Origin: Lingula anatina
Taxonomy: Eukaryota; Brachiopoda; Lingulata; Lingulida; Lingulidae
Length of the DNA stretch: 64,000 bases
Assembly (NCBI RefSeq): GCF_001039355.2
Contig: NW_019773513.1
Coordinates: 1,413,980 to 1,477,979, forward strand
Direction of reading: 5' to 3'
The position numbers were made by a program, and so were the translations under genes. Shown here in pieces: positions 25,536-36,300 of this stretch (within the stretch, counting starts at the first letter, position 1; each line of letters starts with the position of its first letter). The notes under the pieces are model-generated. The model was not told where the DNA came from. It did not search any database and saw only the letters and a list, made by a program, of their open reading frames with translations.

Positions 25536-28500
25536 TTAAAATGTCTCAGCCAATCTCTTAATATAAACAAGTTGTAAAGGTGAAGATGGAATTATAGTGC
25601 CACATCCTAGAGGTTGCCCCATCTCAGGTTTGTAACCCAGCACATTCATCCTGGATAACTTCTTCAGTGCAGGAATAGAAACACTCTCATCTTTTATAAA
25701 GAACTCCATGGGGATGTTCCCATCTACCGTCTTGGCCATGGCTTTAATGATGCATTTCCCCTCCTCTTTTGTCCAGTTTGGTTCCCCATATCTACGCACT
25801 AGACCCCTAGACATCATTGCTGGATATAGCAACAGATAGGCTTGGCGCATGGCTCTGGGACTCAGTGGATTTAGCCCTTATAAAGAGAAATTCAATATTC
25901 CATAATGTGGTGCTTAAATGACAAAAATATTAGTGACCAAGGCAAGCATTTATAACATCTTAGCTTGTGTAATCTTGGTTTGCAGAATCATACTGCAGAT
26001 GCTCCTGTTTGCCAGAATACACCTACTGGTAGGGCCTGTAACAGTGAAAGGAGACGCCTGGTGATTGTTAGGAATCTGATGACCTGATTGTTTTGCCCGA
26101 ACTTACACAAATAACCAATATTGTCAACCATTTAGTTTGTGTGAACCTTATTTATGGCTGAATAAAATTTAGATTAAAAAATTTAGATATAAAAATTTAA
26201 TATTAAAATGTATAAATAACTTACAATGTTCACCATCCCCTCCATGCAACAAATTTTCAAAATTGCTGACACTCAGGACCTGTGAATAATGATAGGCACG
26301 ACCCCCAAGAAACTTGTACATCTCTTCAAAGTGGGGGATGTTCTTTTCTTTCAGGTGGTGACCTAGAACCTCAGCTTGGGAGAGCAAGGACTTCTTCAAT
26401 TCCATGTATAATGTGTGTGAGCTGACAGCATCCAAGTCATCTATCCACAAAGGACTTACTTTGTGGCCCACTAAAATAAATATGTACTAATTTTAGATGC
26501 TTTGTGAAGTCTTAGACTTTATTCATCTAAGGTGAGATTGATTAATATAGTCAGTGATCGATTGAATGATGTGTAAAATTTACATACATCTCCTAGTTAT
26601 ATACTTAATCCAGTGTCTTTCTGGATAACTCCTTGCACATGAATAGTATACTTAGGCTTCGTTCACATGGAATGTCTATTTTCTTAAATTCTATTTTCTA
26701 TTCGCGGTATGTCTTATGATCACGGTCTGTGCCCTGAATATCCCGCCGCGTAATTATTGGCAGCGCGAGCCAGTTACTTATAGTAACTTATAGTAACTGG
26801 CTCACACTGCCAGTAATTACGCCGCGGGATATTAAGGGCACAGACCGTGATCATAAGACATACCGCGAATAGAAAATAGAATTTAGAAAATAGACATTGC
26901 ATGTGAATGAAGCCTTAAAGAATGTATACTTACAGAGATCTGACAGTTGTGTAAAAAACAAACCATTGCTGGTGGACAAAATAACATCCATCAGGCGTTC
27001 CTGTTGAGTGACCTGAATGTAAGCTATAAACATGTTATTAGGTAATGAAGCAGAAAATGCCACTGCTTTTGTGATTAGTATAAAATTCTTACACTTATGC
27101 CAGTAGGAATCTTATTAAGTAATCAAATCATGACTGCTTTATAAAACTGACTGAAAACTTAAAAACAGTATAAATGAACACCAGCCAAAATACCACATAC
27201 TTCTTTTTAAGTTTGGAAAATAATTCTAACTCTGCTCACTCACCTGGCCTATCCACTGCAACAACTGATCCATCTCTCTTGAGTCTAATGTTTGCAAAAT
27301 GTGTGCTGCATGGATGTAAATTACAGGGTGGTAGATGTCCTTTTTCATATTCCTCAGATGCTTTTTTCACCAATGTTTTGTAGAACCTTAGGGCTGCTGG
27401 AAGGGTCTCTGCTTGCTAGCAGACAAAAGGAAGTTAGTTCATGTAGACTATATATCTGTATATTTAAGAAATAAATTAGACTCAGGTAAGGTTCATAAAT
27501 TAAAGTAATTGAACTAGTGATTACTACGTATATCTTGGCACCATGGTGCCACACTGCTGGATCATGAATTCTCTCGCAAAACAAAGAGAAAATATTTGTG
27601 AAATCTTAACTATAATACAGAAAGATAAAGAAAAACCTTTGTTGCTTACATGAGAGACATACATGTATTTACGTAAAAAAAAAAACAAAAAACAAAAAAA
27701 AACAAAGACAGCACAATTTACTAACTGATTGGAGAATTTCTTCAATAGATTTCCCTTTCAATGAATGCGAGTCCTTTTCTGACCGATGAGGAAATGGAAT
27801 CCCCATGAGAGTGGCTGAGCCTTGCAGTAAAGGGGAAACGTCCATGAGAAATCCGCCCAAACCTTGTTTTACCTTTATCAAAATTTAAAAACCTCTAACT
27901 TAGTCATGTCAAGAAAAAATTTTGCTATATCTGCTTAGTGTGGTACATGTCCTTTTGGCATTTGAAGAATATTCAGATTCAGGTTTCTTAAGTAGGCAAA
28001 AACAATTAAACCTAGTCCTAAACTTCCACAGCATGTAGGATACCCACATTATACTTTATTAACAGATTGCTGAACCCCTCTTTGCACAAAAGTCAACTTA
28101 CAATATATATACACACTTTTGTTGATCATTACTAAGGAAAATAATAAATCTACCTCTTAATAAAATTTTCATCATGATCAGCCCAGATACTTTTTCACCA
28201 TTTTTGGAGACACCTTTTTAATGACTATCCCATTTTTTAAAAAATTTAGCTTTGATAAAAGTTAACTTTAATTTGTACCTTTGACAATACTCCAGTCAGC
28301 TGGTGAGATTGACCTTCAGGTGACCTGAGATCCAGAGTCATGGGTGGTGGGTGCAGTAGGTGTTCTCTCATGGCAATGGTTAAAGCCTGCTTAACAATAG
28401 AAGTTTTCCCAACATCTGGTACACCAAGCAGCACTAGTGTAGAGTTCAGAGGTTGGACATATTTCTCACTTTCATATTGACCTATATGCTTCTGAACTTG

Positions 28501-28788
28501 TTTAATGATTTTTTTGTCATTGTTTGGCTCAATGTTACATTATCTGGATTTTCATTTTTCTTTTTTTCATCAGCTATCATCCAAGCATCATGCCACTGAC
28601 AGAGAGGTGTTTTGAAGCGCTCCAGTAAAAGTTTTATCTCCTTGTGGCGGTTCACAAGAATGCTCCCCTGATGGATCATAAGTGTATGGACGACTGACAG
28701 TGATTGTGGATATATTGTGTGTTCTGATTTGGTATTTGAGCACTGACAGCCTGGCACAAAACACACGTGGAATAGTCCTGCTCATCAT
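25536..28788 (-). CDS. Mitochondrial-looking P-loop NTPase, family not recognised (three apparent frame breaks)
   Basis: Six exons on the minus strand: 28788..28279, 27872..27726, 27415..27244, 27012..26934, 26470..26225 and 25876..25536 (TAA/TGA-type stop at the end). Phases agree throughout if three 1-base breaks are allowed, giving about 497 residues. The N-terminus (MMSRTIPRVFCARLSVLKYQ) is basic and non-acidic, like a mitochondrial presequence. A Walker A motif STLVLLGVPDVGKTS lies near residue 123. Exon 3 carries a hydrophobic strand, PVIYIHAAHIL, where Walker B should be but without the usual acidic pair. It is followed by LMDVILSTSNGLFFTQLSDL, which looks like a sensor-1 strand. The last exon is a compact helical domain, possibly winged helix. 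This is the layout of a STAND or archaeal-type ATPase; I cannot name an orthologue. The breaks fall at 28665-28668 (C4), 28509-28515 (T7) and 27341-27345 (T5) on the plus strand. Assembly indels or early pseudogene decay are both possible. Confidence 0.6.
26655..26914. mobile_element. Near-perfect 260-bp palindromic MITE
   Basis: Two arms of about 122 bp are inverted copies with only a handful of mismatches, meeting around a TAGTAACTTATAGTAACT centre (about 26775-26795). Ends are GGCTTCGTTCACATG and CATGTGAATGAAGCC. A TTA duplication flanks it (26652-26654 and 26915-26917). It lies in the intron between NTPase exons 26470 and 26934, only about 20 bases beyond the splice donor at 26933. A related end is found near 63476. 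Confidence 0.85.
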
Positions 28789-28925
28789 AATATTTCATTC
28801 TCTTCTGATATATGAAATATGGAAATTTCTGAAGTCATGTTGGACTGAAATGAAATATAACTGTACTTTCAACTACATTTGTGTTGGTTAGCAAATATTT
28901 ATATAATTTTATGGTACATTTGTAA

Positions 28926-29558
28926 CATGAAAATCTGACTCCCATGCAAATCACCCCCAGTCAAAGTTTCATAATGAAAGTCTGACTCCCCCCATGAAAT
29001 TTTGACCCCCTCCCCCAATAAAACTTTATTAATCTTAATTTACTTGAGTATATGACGTTTATCTTATAGTGTGGATAATGGAGGATACATTGGCACTTTT
29101 TGTTAGTATGTAGGTGAAAATTTTAATGAGAAAATAAGAAAATTAAAACAGTGTGTTTTACCATCAAACTGCCAAATATTTCCAATATATTTTTCATAAA
29201 GTATACTAAAAGGAAAGATTGTTGAATTGATCACCAATTATCAAATAAATAGCTTTTTCATAGGGGAGTCATAGGGTGGTAAAATACACATTTTTAATTT
29301 TCTTATTTTCTCATTAAACTTTTCACCAGCAAACTAGCAAAAAGTCCCAATGTATCCTCCATTATGCATACTACAAGATACAAGTCATATTCTCAAATAA
29401 AATAAGATTTATAAAGATTTGTGGGCGGGAGTCAAAATTTCATTGAGGGAATCACATTTCCCCATTATGAAAATTTGACTGGGGATTAAGATTTTCATTT
29501 TCTTTCATTATGAAAACCTGACTGGGTAGTCACAATTTAAGGGAATCAGATTTACATG
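28926..29558. mobile_element. Foldback element with ~240-bp diverged inverted arms
   Basis: The left arm (28926-29165, starting CATGAAAATCTGACTCC and ending in a GAGAAAATAAGAAAATTAAAA tract) is repeated inverted at about 29290-29558 (TTTTTAATTTTCTTATTTTC to GAATCAGATTTACATG). The arms share a central block (ATAATGGAGGATACATTGG / CCAATGTATCCTCCATTAT). GGTACA..GGTAACATG-like sequence lies on both sides. It is non-coding and upstream of the NTPase gene. Confidence 0.6.
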
Positions 29559-31645
29559 GTACACTGGTAACATGGGACAATAAGCCAAAATTCCATTGTG
29601 TTGTTAACTGGTTGAAAATGATTCTATATAAATCAGACCCGAGCAATGCTACTGACATGACAATTTCACATGACTTAAAAAATTACAAAAAAATTTGTTT
29701 TCATTAAATGGAAGACAAGTTTTTTTTTGCATTATATGATACACTAGTGGGGTATTCTTAAGTCTTTTTTCTGTTCAGTAACCGATCAAGGTAACAGCCA
29801 AGCATGATGAATGAACTTTTTGTATCATTTTTAAACACCCAAACCCAATTATAGAGGTGTTTTTTACATGCTGAAGTATCAAAAAATAAAATTGAATGAA
29901 TTCAAGTTGTATTCAATTTTTCAATACATATATGTGTATAGAACAAAAATCCATGGCTGTCTCAATTTTACATCTACATTTAATTTTTACCATGCCTATA
30001 CCTTATGTAAGAAGCCTAAATGGTAACGTACTGGCATATTCCGGTAACGTATGTTCCCAGCCATATAATTTAATTTTCATATAATGTTCCAATATATTTT
30101 GTAGTGATTCAGTCATGGTAAATTATATATGATATAAAGATGTTTTTATAAACATTTAAACTGTAACTAAAGGGGCTCTGTATCATGGTTAATACTACGT
30201 AACACGCTCCCCAGAAAAATTGTCAGAAAGTTTAATTTCGCCCAAGTACCCAGTACTTGGTGCAATAGGAAACAGGGTTTGCTGTTGCTGACTGAAAAAT
30301 ATATATTGTGATTTCATGACAGTTTGACATTTCTGATATAATATTTGGACCACGAATGGAAAACAGTTTAGTACCTCCGCCAAGGAGGTTATGTTTTCAC
30401 CCCTGTTTGTCCGTCTGTCATCAACATAACTCAACAAAAGTAATGGACCAATTTGATGAAATTTTCAGGAACTGTCAGAAGTGGGCCAAGGAAGAGATTT
30501 TTAGTTTTTGGTGGTGATCCAGATCAATAATCAATCAATTATCAAAAAACTAAGTTATGGACCGATTTTGATGAAATTTTCAGGAACTGTCAGAAGTGGG
30601 CCAAAAAACAGACGATCAGTTTTTTGGTGGTGATCCGGATCAATAATCAATCAATAATCAATAATAAAAAATATCGAAAATTTAGGGGTGAAACAGCATT
30701 GGATGGAGACTTGGCTGCCTTGGTGGAGGTCTGCGCTCTCTGAGCTAGTGCTTTTCTAGTTAAATACTTAATTTACAGTCGTATTCCCCCCTTTCTAATA
30801 TTCAGTGACAAGCAAACTAAAAACAATAAAAAAAATTAATTAACTGCTCTATGCAGAAGATTATCATAATTTTTTACAAAGTGATACTTGGAGGTGATAA
30901 ATTAAAGAACAAAACCAGTGGGTTTGGGTGACGTATGTTCCACTTTGGGCTTAGACGATGAATTACTTTTTCTTATTCATGGTTCCAGGAGAGTGAAACT
31001 TTGATACAAACTTTTTCATGTGGGATCCTCAAATAATAATAAATAATCAAACATAGCTTGTAATCTGTGCACTAAATATTTTTAAGATTATGCCTGTGAC
31101 CTCATTTGGATTTGGATGTAAATCAATATCTACCCCCCCTAGTAGTAACTCGGTGTAGACCTCTATCTCTCTATTATTCAACGGACTAGTGTTAATGTTG
31201 GCTAACGTTTTACTAACAAAGTTTCCCCTAAAACTGCTTACTTGCTGTGGCAAAATAGACACGTAAGACTATCAGGACCGCGCCCCTCATCTACTATCAC
31301 AGACTCTATCACAGATCCCCCGTCCTCTGCTCGACACTCTGCTCAACTCTGTTTCTATTTCTCTTGCACCGCTTACAGCAAAAATTAATTGACCAACATA
31401 TTCTACATTTCATTTCAGTCATATCAATAAATATATCTAAATAGAAAAATGAAACATAATAAGGTAAATAGAAAGTCAATATTCTTGTCATATTCCATCG
31501 ATACATTTGTTTTTTTATATAGCATATGTGGGGTAATTGTGTAAAAGGTGAAGGTCGAAGAGCTCACGTTTAGCTCCATGAAATTTCTTGATATTAATTT
31601 ATTTTGTGATCGTAATGTCGTGTTAGTAATTTATTTGATTACATT
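29559..31645. other. Intergenic region upstream of the NDUFAF4-like exon
   Basis: Apart from the CTAG-ending repeat, this holds one minus-strand frame at 31047-31250 (NREIEVYTELLLGGVDIDLH). It has a possible acceptor (TTTTGCCACAG) just upstream and could be an exon of an unknown gene. I do not recognise it. Confidence 0.25.
30373..30759 (+). mobile_element. CCTCCGCCAAGGAGG-type repeat ending in CTAG
   Basis: Starts with the palindrome CCTCCGCCAAGGAGG, then GTTATGTTTTCACCCC and GTTTGTCCGTCTGTC. It contains two tandem copies of a ~110 bp unit (GATGAAATTTTCAGGAACTG.. at about 30458 and 30568), each ending in GGTGGTGATCC.GATCAATAATC. It ends GCCTTGGTGGAGGTCTGCGC..GCTTTTCTAG followed by T. The start and end share the CCTCCRCCAAGG core inverted. 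This repeat type is widely known in marine invertebrate genomes; a CTAG-T terminus would fit a Helitron-related non-autonomous element. Confidence 0.65.
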
Positions 31646-31805
31646 ATGGGAGTGATATATTCGTCCGCCAAGCGATTTGTTATGAACTATAATTATAGCA
31701 ACAGGGCAATGAGAGAACTCAGTCGCCAAGAGAAGAAGATTAAACCGCCGCCAAGACATAAATCGGCTGGAGCAGCACGTTTAGAAGAAGTCGCAAAAGA
31801 GCAAG
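31646..31805 (+). CDS. First exon resembling NDUFAF4 (complex I assembly factor), orphan or misjoined
   Basis: An ATG at 31646 opens 53 codons. The frame starts MGVIYSSAKRF and continues NYNYSNRAMRELSRQEKKIK, PPPRHKSAGAARLEEVAKEQ. It ends at a splice donor (GTATAT) in phase 1. The MG start, the N..NRA.RE.S pattern and the PRH.S segment are what the N-terminus of NDUFAF4 shows. NDUFAF4 is a mitochondrial factor for complex I assembly, N-myristoylated in mammals. No following NDUFAF4 exon is visible before CCDC96 begins at 33.3 kb; the interval contains a transposon and an assembly N. The donor phase also fits an alternative CCDC96 acceptor at 33328, so it might instead be the first exon of that gene. 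Moderately sure of the resemblance, unsure of the gene. Confidence 0.45.
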
Positions 31806-31984
31806 GTATATATAGCATTTTCCTGATTGTCATAAAAGTAAGTGGAGTATTCGCTAAGTCAGTGGATAACATCATTGTTTTTGACATACGGCTCTGCTGC
31901 TGCCATTATTAACATTTCAACAATATCGATCATTTTGAAAAAAATGTGGATGATTAAAAGAGCAAAGCAGCTGCATGGTTTAAT

Positions 31985-32695
31985 CAAGGAGTTATAACAG
32001 AAGGAGATTACACGCCAGTCCAACCCCCCCCCCCCTTCCAGGCTGTACGACCCGTACAACCTTTCTTTGGTCACTTTCATACAGAGGTGAGACGCCTCTC
32101 TCTACACCACGCTGAGGTGAGACGCCTCATGCAGTACGCTGTACACAGCTACGCCCACACTCTCCATCAGATATAACTTTAATCTGATATATCAAATCAC
32201 TCCCTCACACATACGTAACGAAGGAAAACAAAGGGATTTTGAGCATTAAATCTCAACCCCAAGCGTCCCACTAACAAGCTCACAGCTTCTAACTAGGGGC
32301 GCTGTCAAAACACACGTACCCAGGGGCCCAGCTTTGGATCGTGTTATTTTGATCTGAGGTAGTTTAACTAAGGCATGAGCCGACCACCCCCAAACGTTAT
32401 GCATTTAAAAGCACTTAATTACCTGTTTTTTGAAAACCTTGTCCAACGTAATATCATATAAATTCTGTATTTCTCTCATTTTTTAGAAACTTGGGACTCC
32501 GTTTCTGTTTCTGTCCTCAAAAATCAACAGACGAAGGCACAGATACTAACAAACGAGATTTAAACGAGAGTAACAATTAAGCGTAACAGAGATAGGCATC
32601 CATTGTTCTCTGGGTTCTATTCATTCCGACCAATGAGAGACCGTAATACGGGCTCCGCCCCCACGCGTGTAATCTCCTTCTGTTATAACTCCTTG
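31985..32695. mobile_element. 711-bp TIR transposon (non-autonomous, hAT-like size class)
   Basis: A perfect terminal inverted repeat of about 31 bp starts CAAGGAGTTATAACAGAAGG at 31985 and ends in the inverse at 32695. It is flanked by a 7-bp duplication GTTTAAT (31978-31984 and 32696-32702). The interior has GAGGTGAGACGCCTC-type short inverted repeats near 32085-32130 and no transposase. The interrupted host sequence lies between the NDUFAF4-like exon and CCDC96. Confidence 0.85.
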
Positions 32696-32851
32696 GTTTA
32701 ATTAGCCTAGGGCAGAAAGTAGCACACAGTTATCATCATTTGATGCAAGGGGAATTTATTTAAAGGTTTCAGAATTTTAGTGTCCATACCCATAGGTGTA
32801 GGGAAGTAAGTGCAAGAAGCTTATTCCCAGACGTATATTTTTAAGAATTGA

Positions 32852-32853
<2 letters not shown>

Positions 32854-32886
<33 letters not shown>

Positions 32887-32902
32887 TGTGTGTCTGTGTG
32901 CG
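32854..32902. repeat. (GT)n microsatellite ending at an assembly N
   Basis: GT run ending at the single N at 32903. A 21-bp word beginning ATGAGCCGACCACCCCC follows the N and also occurs at 32375, so a wrong join is possible here. Confidence 0.9.
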
Positions 32903-33323
32903 TNATGAGCCGACCACCCCCAAACATAATGTATCTTATGTTGGATCCTAGGGCAACAGAAGGGGGTCCAACAGAAGGTTATCAGCAGAAAATTAACGAG
33001 AGCTTACTACAGTACTAGGTTATGATAATGGGTTTTGATTTTCTGGATATATAGATATTTATAGATGAATCTTTATGACCACACTGAATGTACCAGTACA
33101 AAACTGGAACTTTTACAGTTACAGTATAAAGCCAGTGACCCATTGAAGCTGTTTTTACCTTTTGGCTGAGAGAGACATGTGTAGACCCTTGGTCATATAT
33201 AGAAGTGATCTTAAGCAATGTATAGAAATGAACATCACATGCTCATTATGCAAGCTTTTAAGTCATGTGTACTAATCTTCTTAATTTCTAGTTTTAATCA
33301 ACATTTATCATTAATTTCCTCAG

Positions 33324-36300
33324 CCAGCAGAACAACCAATGGAAGGTGCAAATGAAGAAGCCCCTGCAGCTGAGGAGCCTGCTGCGGAAGCTCCTGCAGA
33401 AGCCCCAGCTGAGACAGGAGCAGAGGCAGAGGGAGCAGCAGAGGAACAACAACCTGAACAGCCCCCTGCAGAAGCACAAGAAGGTAACATATACTCATTA
33501 AAATACAGTAAAATTGGTATTAGACTTTGATATTTTCCTCAAAAACATTTTGCTTGGTCTTCTGCATAACTACATGAGGCATTGAAAATCTGTAATGATA
33601 TAATGAAGTAAAATATTTCATTAAAGAATTAACTGCATAACTACTTAAAGCTAATGAATCAATATTAGAAATCTGCAAGGGTATGATGACATTGTATACA
33701 TCAATAATATCATGTTGCAGACACGAGTATGGAATCTTCCACAGTTTGAAAAACTATTCATTTTCCCTGTAGGTGGTGAAGCTCCCCAAGAAGATGCAGC
33801 CCCTCCAGCTGAGGAGGCTGCAGCAGAGGGAGGTGAAGGAGGAGATGAGACAAAAGCTGAGGGAGAGGAACAGAAACCAGATGGGGAAGAACCCAAGGCA
33901 GAAGGAGAGGAGGCTGTGCCAGCTGAGGGGGAGGAGGCCAAGCCAGTGGATGAGGCCGCAGAAGGAGGTGAAGCTCCAGCAGAAGGAGAAGGAGGAGAGG
34001 TTGCAGAGACAGCAGAGAAAACAGAAGATGGTGAGACTGGACAGGAGGCTCAGCCTGCTGAAGGTAATTGGTGGATATTTATCTATTTCAAATTTATATT
34101 CCAATTATTCGATTTATAATTTCCCAAAAGTTTACCTTGAAAATTTATTTCCCATGTTATATTTTTAGCAAATAAACTAGAGAATTCGAAAGTTTGTTAA
34201 GTAATTTGTCATTTGTATTACAACAAATTTTGTTGAAAGGTTTCAATGAGGTTGCCTTTTTCCAAATGGTCCATGCTTCTTCTGTAGGAGAAGGCGAGCC
34301 AGCAGAAAAGCCCACTGAAGGTGAAGAAGGAGAACAAGCACCTGCAGAAGCAGGGCAGGAAGCTCCAGCTGAAGGTGCTGAGGAAGGAGCAGAGAAACCC
34401 CCAGAAGGTGAAAAAACAGAGGAAGAAAAACCCAAATCACCTGTACCTCAGGTAAATTACCTGGCATTCTTATGTACCAACTACCTGTGTAATCAAGACA
34501 ATTTGCAGAACACAAGAATCTTGTTCAGATTAATTAAAGGCATCGGTCCTTTATACAGTTTCTTAGCTACTCACTGCGAAGCTGCACAAGGTTCTTTACC
34601 ATGCGATATTATAACAGAATCAATCAATTATTTTAGTTCAGTTTATATATCAGCTTACTTTCTTAGAATAAAAGTCCTTGTGACTTGACTCGTAATTTGT
34701 TTAAATGTACTGGTACATGTTCATGCAAGTGTGCCACTTTTTCATTTTACATCTATCTGACCCCCCTCCTTCCCCCCCCCCCCCAAAAAAAAAAACACAT
34801 TTTTTAAAAATTGTTATATACATGTAACTTTTTTTCCTCCTCAGAGTGATACCTTTGCAGAAGGGGAGAGACCAGAGAGCCCAGTAGCAGTAGGAGAAAA
34901 ACTTTCCCGTGAGGGCAGTCCCACTGGGGAGAAGGAGAAAACTGATGGCCCTGAAGCTATTAGACCATCTACTCCTGATAGAGAAAGTATGCTTATTTGA
35001 TTATAATTTATTTCAGTCTTCTAAACATTGGTGAAGCACCTTAGAAAGCTTTGTTTTGAAGTTAAGCATTTGATTACCTTTTAAATTGAAAGAAAAAAAA
35101 TGAAAAATTGTAGAATATTTCAAAGTTTTAAGTTAATGACAAAAATTCTTGAATTATCGTGAATAAGCACTGACTGATATTCCTTACCATTTTAGTTTCT
35201 GACTTGGACATACCACGGGATACAGCAATGGATGATATCATTGAGGAAGAGCCAGCAGGACCACTGATCAGCAGGGAGGAGTTAATAGAAAGATACCATG
35301 TAAGTATAACAGCGATCAAAGCAAAAACTAGTTATAATTGGCACAGACAATCAGGGAATATATTTTATATATTATCTGTTAAAGGTACGCATTACTGAAT
35401 TATAAGTGTGTTTATGTTTTTGTATTAGTATCTATATCATATGATGTCTCAGTGTTGCAATCCTTTAGTCACCAGTTGCCATTCCTGGAAAGGGAGGGTG
35501 GTGTATTGAATGGAACTAAATTGTTAATATTTACAGTATAAACTGTATACATACATTTTTTAGGCTGCCATAGCTGAGAGAGAGCAGCTTCAACAACAAA
35601 ACTACCAGTTCCAGCACAAGCTGGCTGAAGTGTTTAGAAAGAAGAAGACTGATGATTCTGGCAAACAGGAAACAGATAAGAATGTGACAGATCAGGAACA
35701 GAGATATTTGAAATATATGGGTAGGTGTTGTCTCCAACAGTTTTATTGCAATTTTTTGATTGTATTTTTCAAAATCCTGTCATGTAGTAAAAAACTGACT
35801 ACTCATTTTTTAAAATAAATTGGCATCTCATCTCATTTCATCCGTAATTTATCAAAATAAGAAAACTGCATATCAAAATCTTCAGTACATGGTATTGATT
35901 AAAATGATAAAATTAAAAGAAAAATTGAATTGAAAGTAAAGAAAGTATCATATAATGCCTGATTTCAGCCAACTTGGATGAGCTGCGTAGACAGGATTCC
36001 CAGTTGAGGGAGGAGTACAGGAACCAGATAGAGGAGCTGAAGTTTCAGTGCCAGGAGCACCAGTCATCTGTGGATGAGGAGAGGGAGAGATATATGGAGT
36101 TTAAGAAACAAGTGGCACTGAATTCCATCAACTCCAGATCTGGGAAACCAATCCCTCCCAGGGTAAGTGTAGCCATGGGAAAAGATCTTGTAGGTCACCA
36201 GCTCTGTACATTTCCAAATATTCTATGATTTTTTTTTCTTTGTCCTCAGTGTCCACACTGGCATTATTCCACTCTGGCAACTCTTTTTATCAATACTCTT

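Noticed and set aside
27245-27383. Plus-strand frame over NTPase exon 3
   Set aside because: It is the antisense of a coding exon whose phase and length fit the minus-strand gene.
31309-31506. Minus-strand 65-codon frame with Cys-rich segment
   Set aside because: No splice context or recognisable zinc-binding spacing; likely chance.
33298-34515. Long minus-strand frames opposite the CCDC96 acidic exons
   Set aside because: They are antisense shadows of Glu/Ala/Pro-rich codons; the plus-strand frame has correct splice sites and family resemblance.
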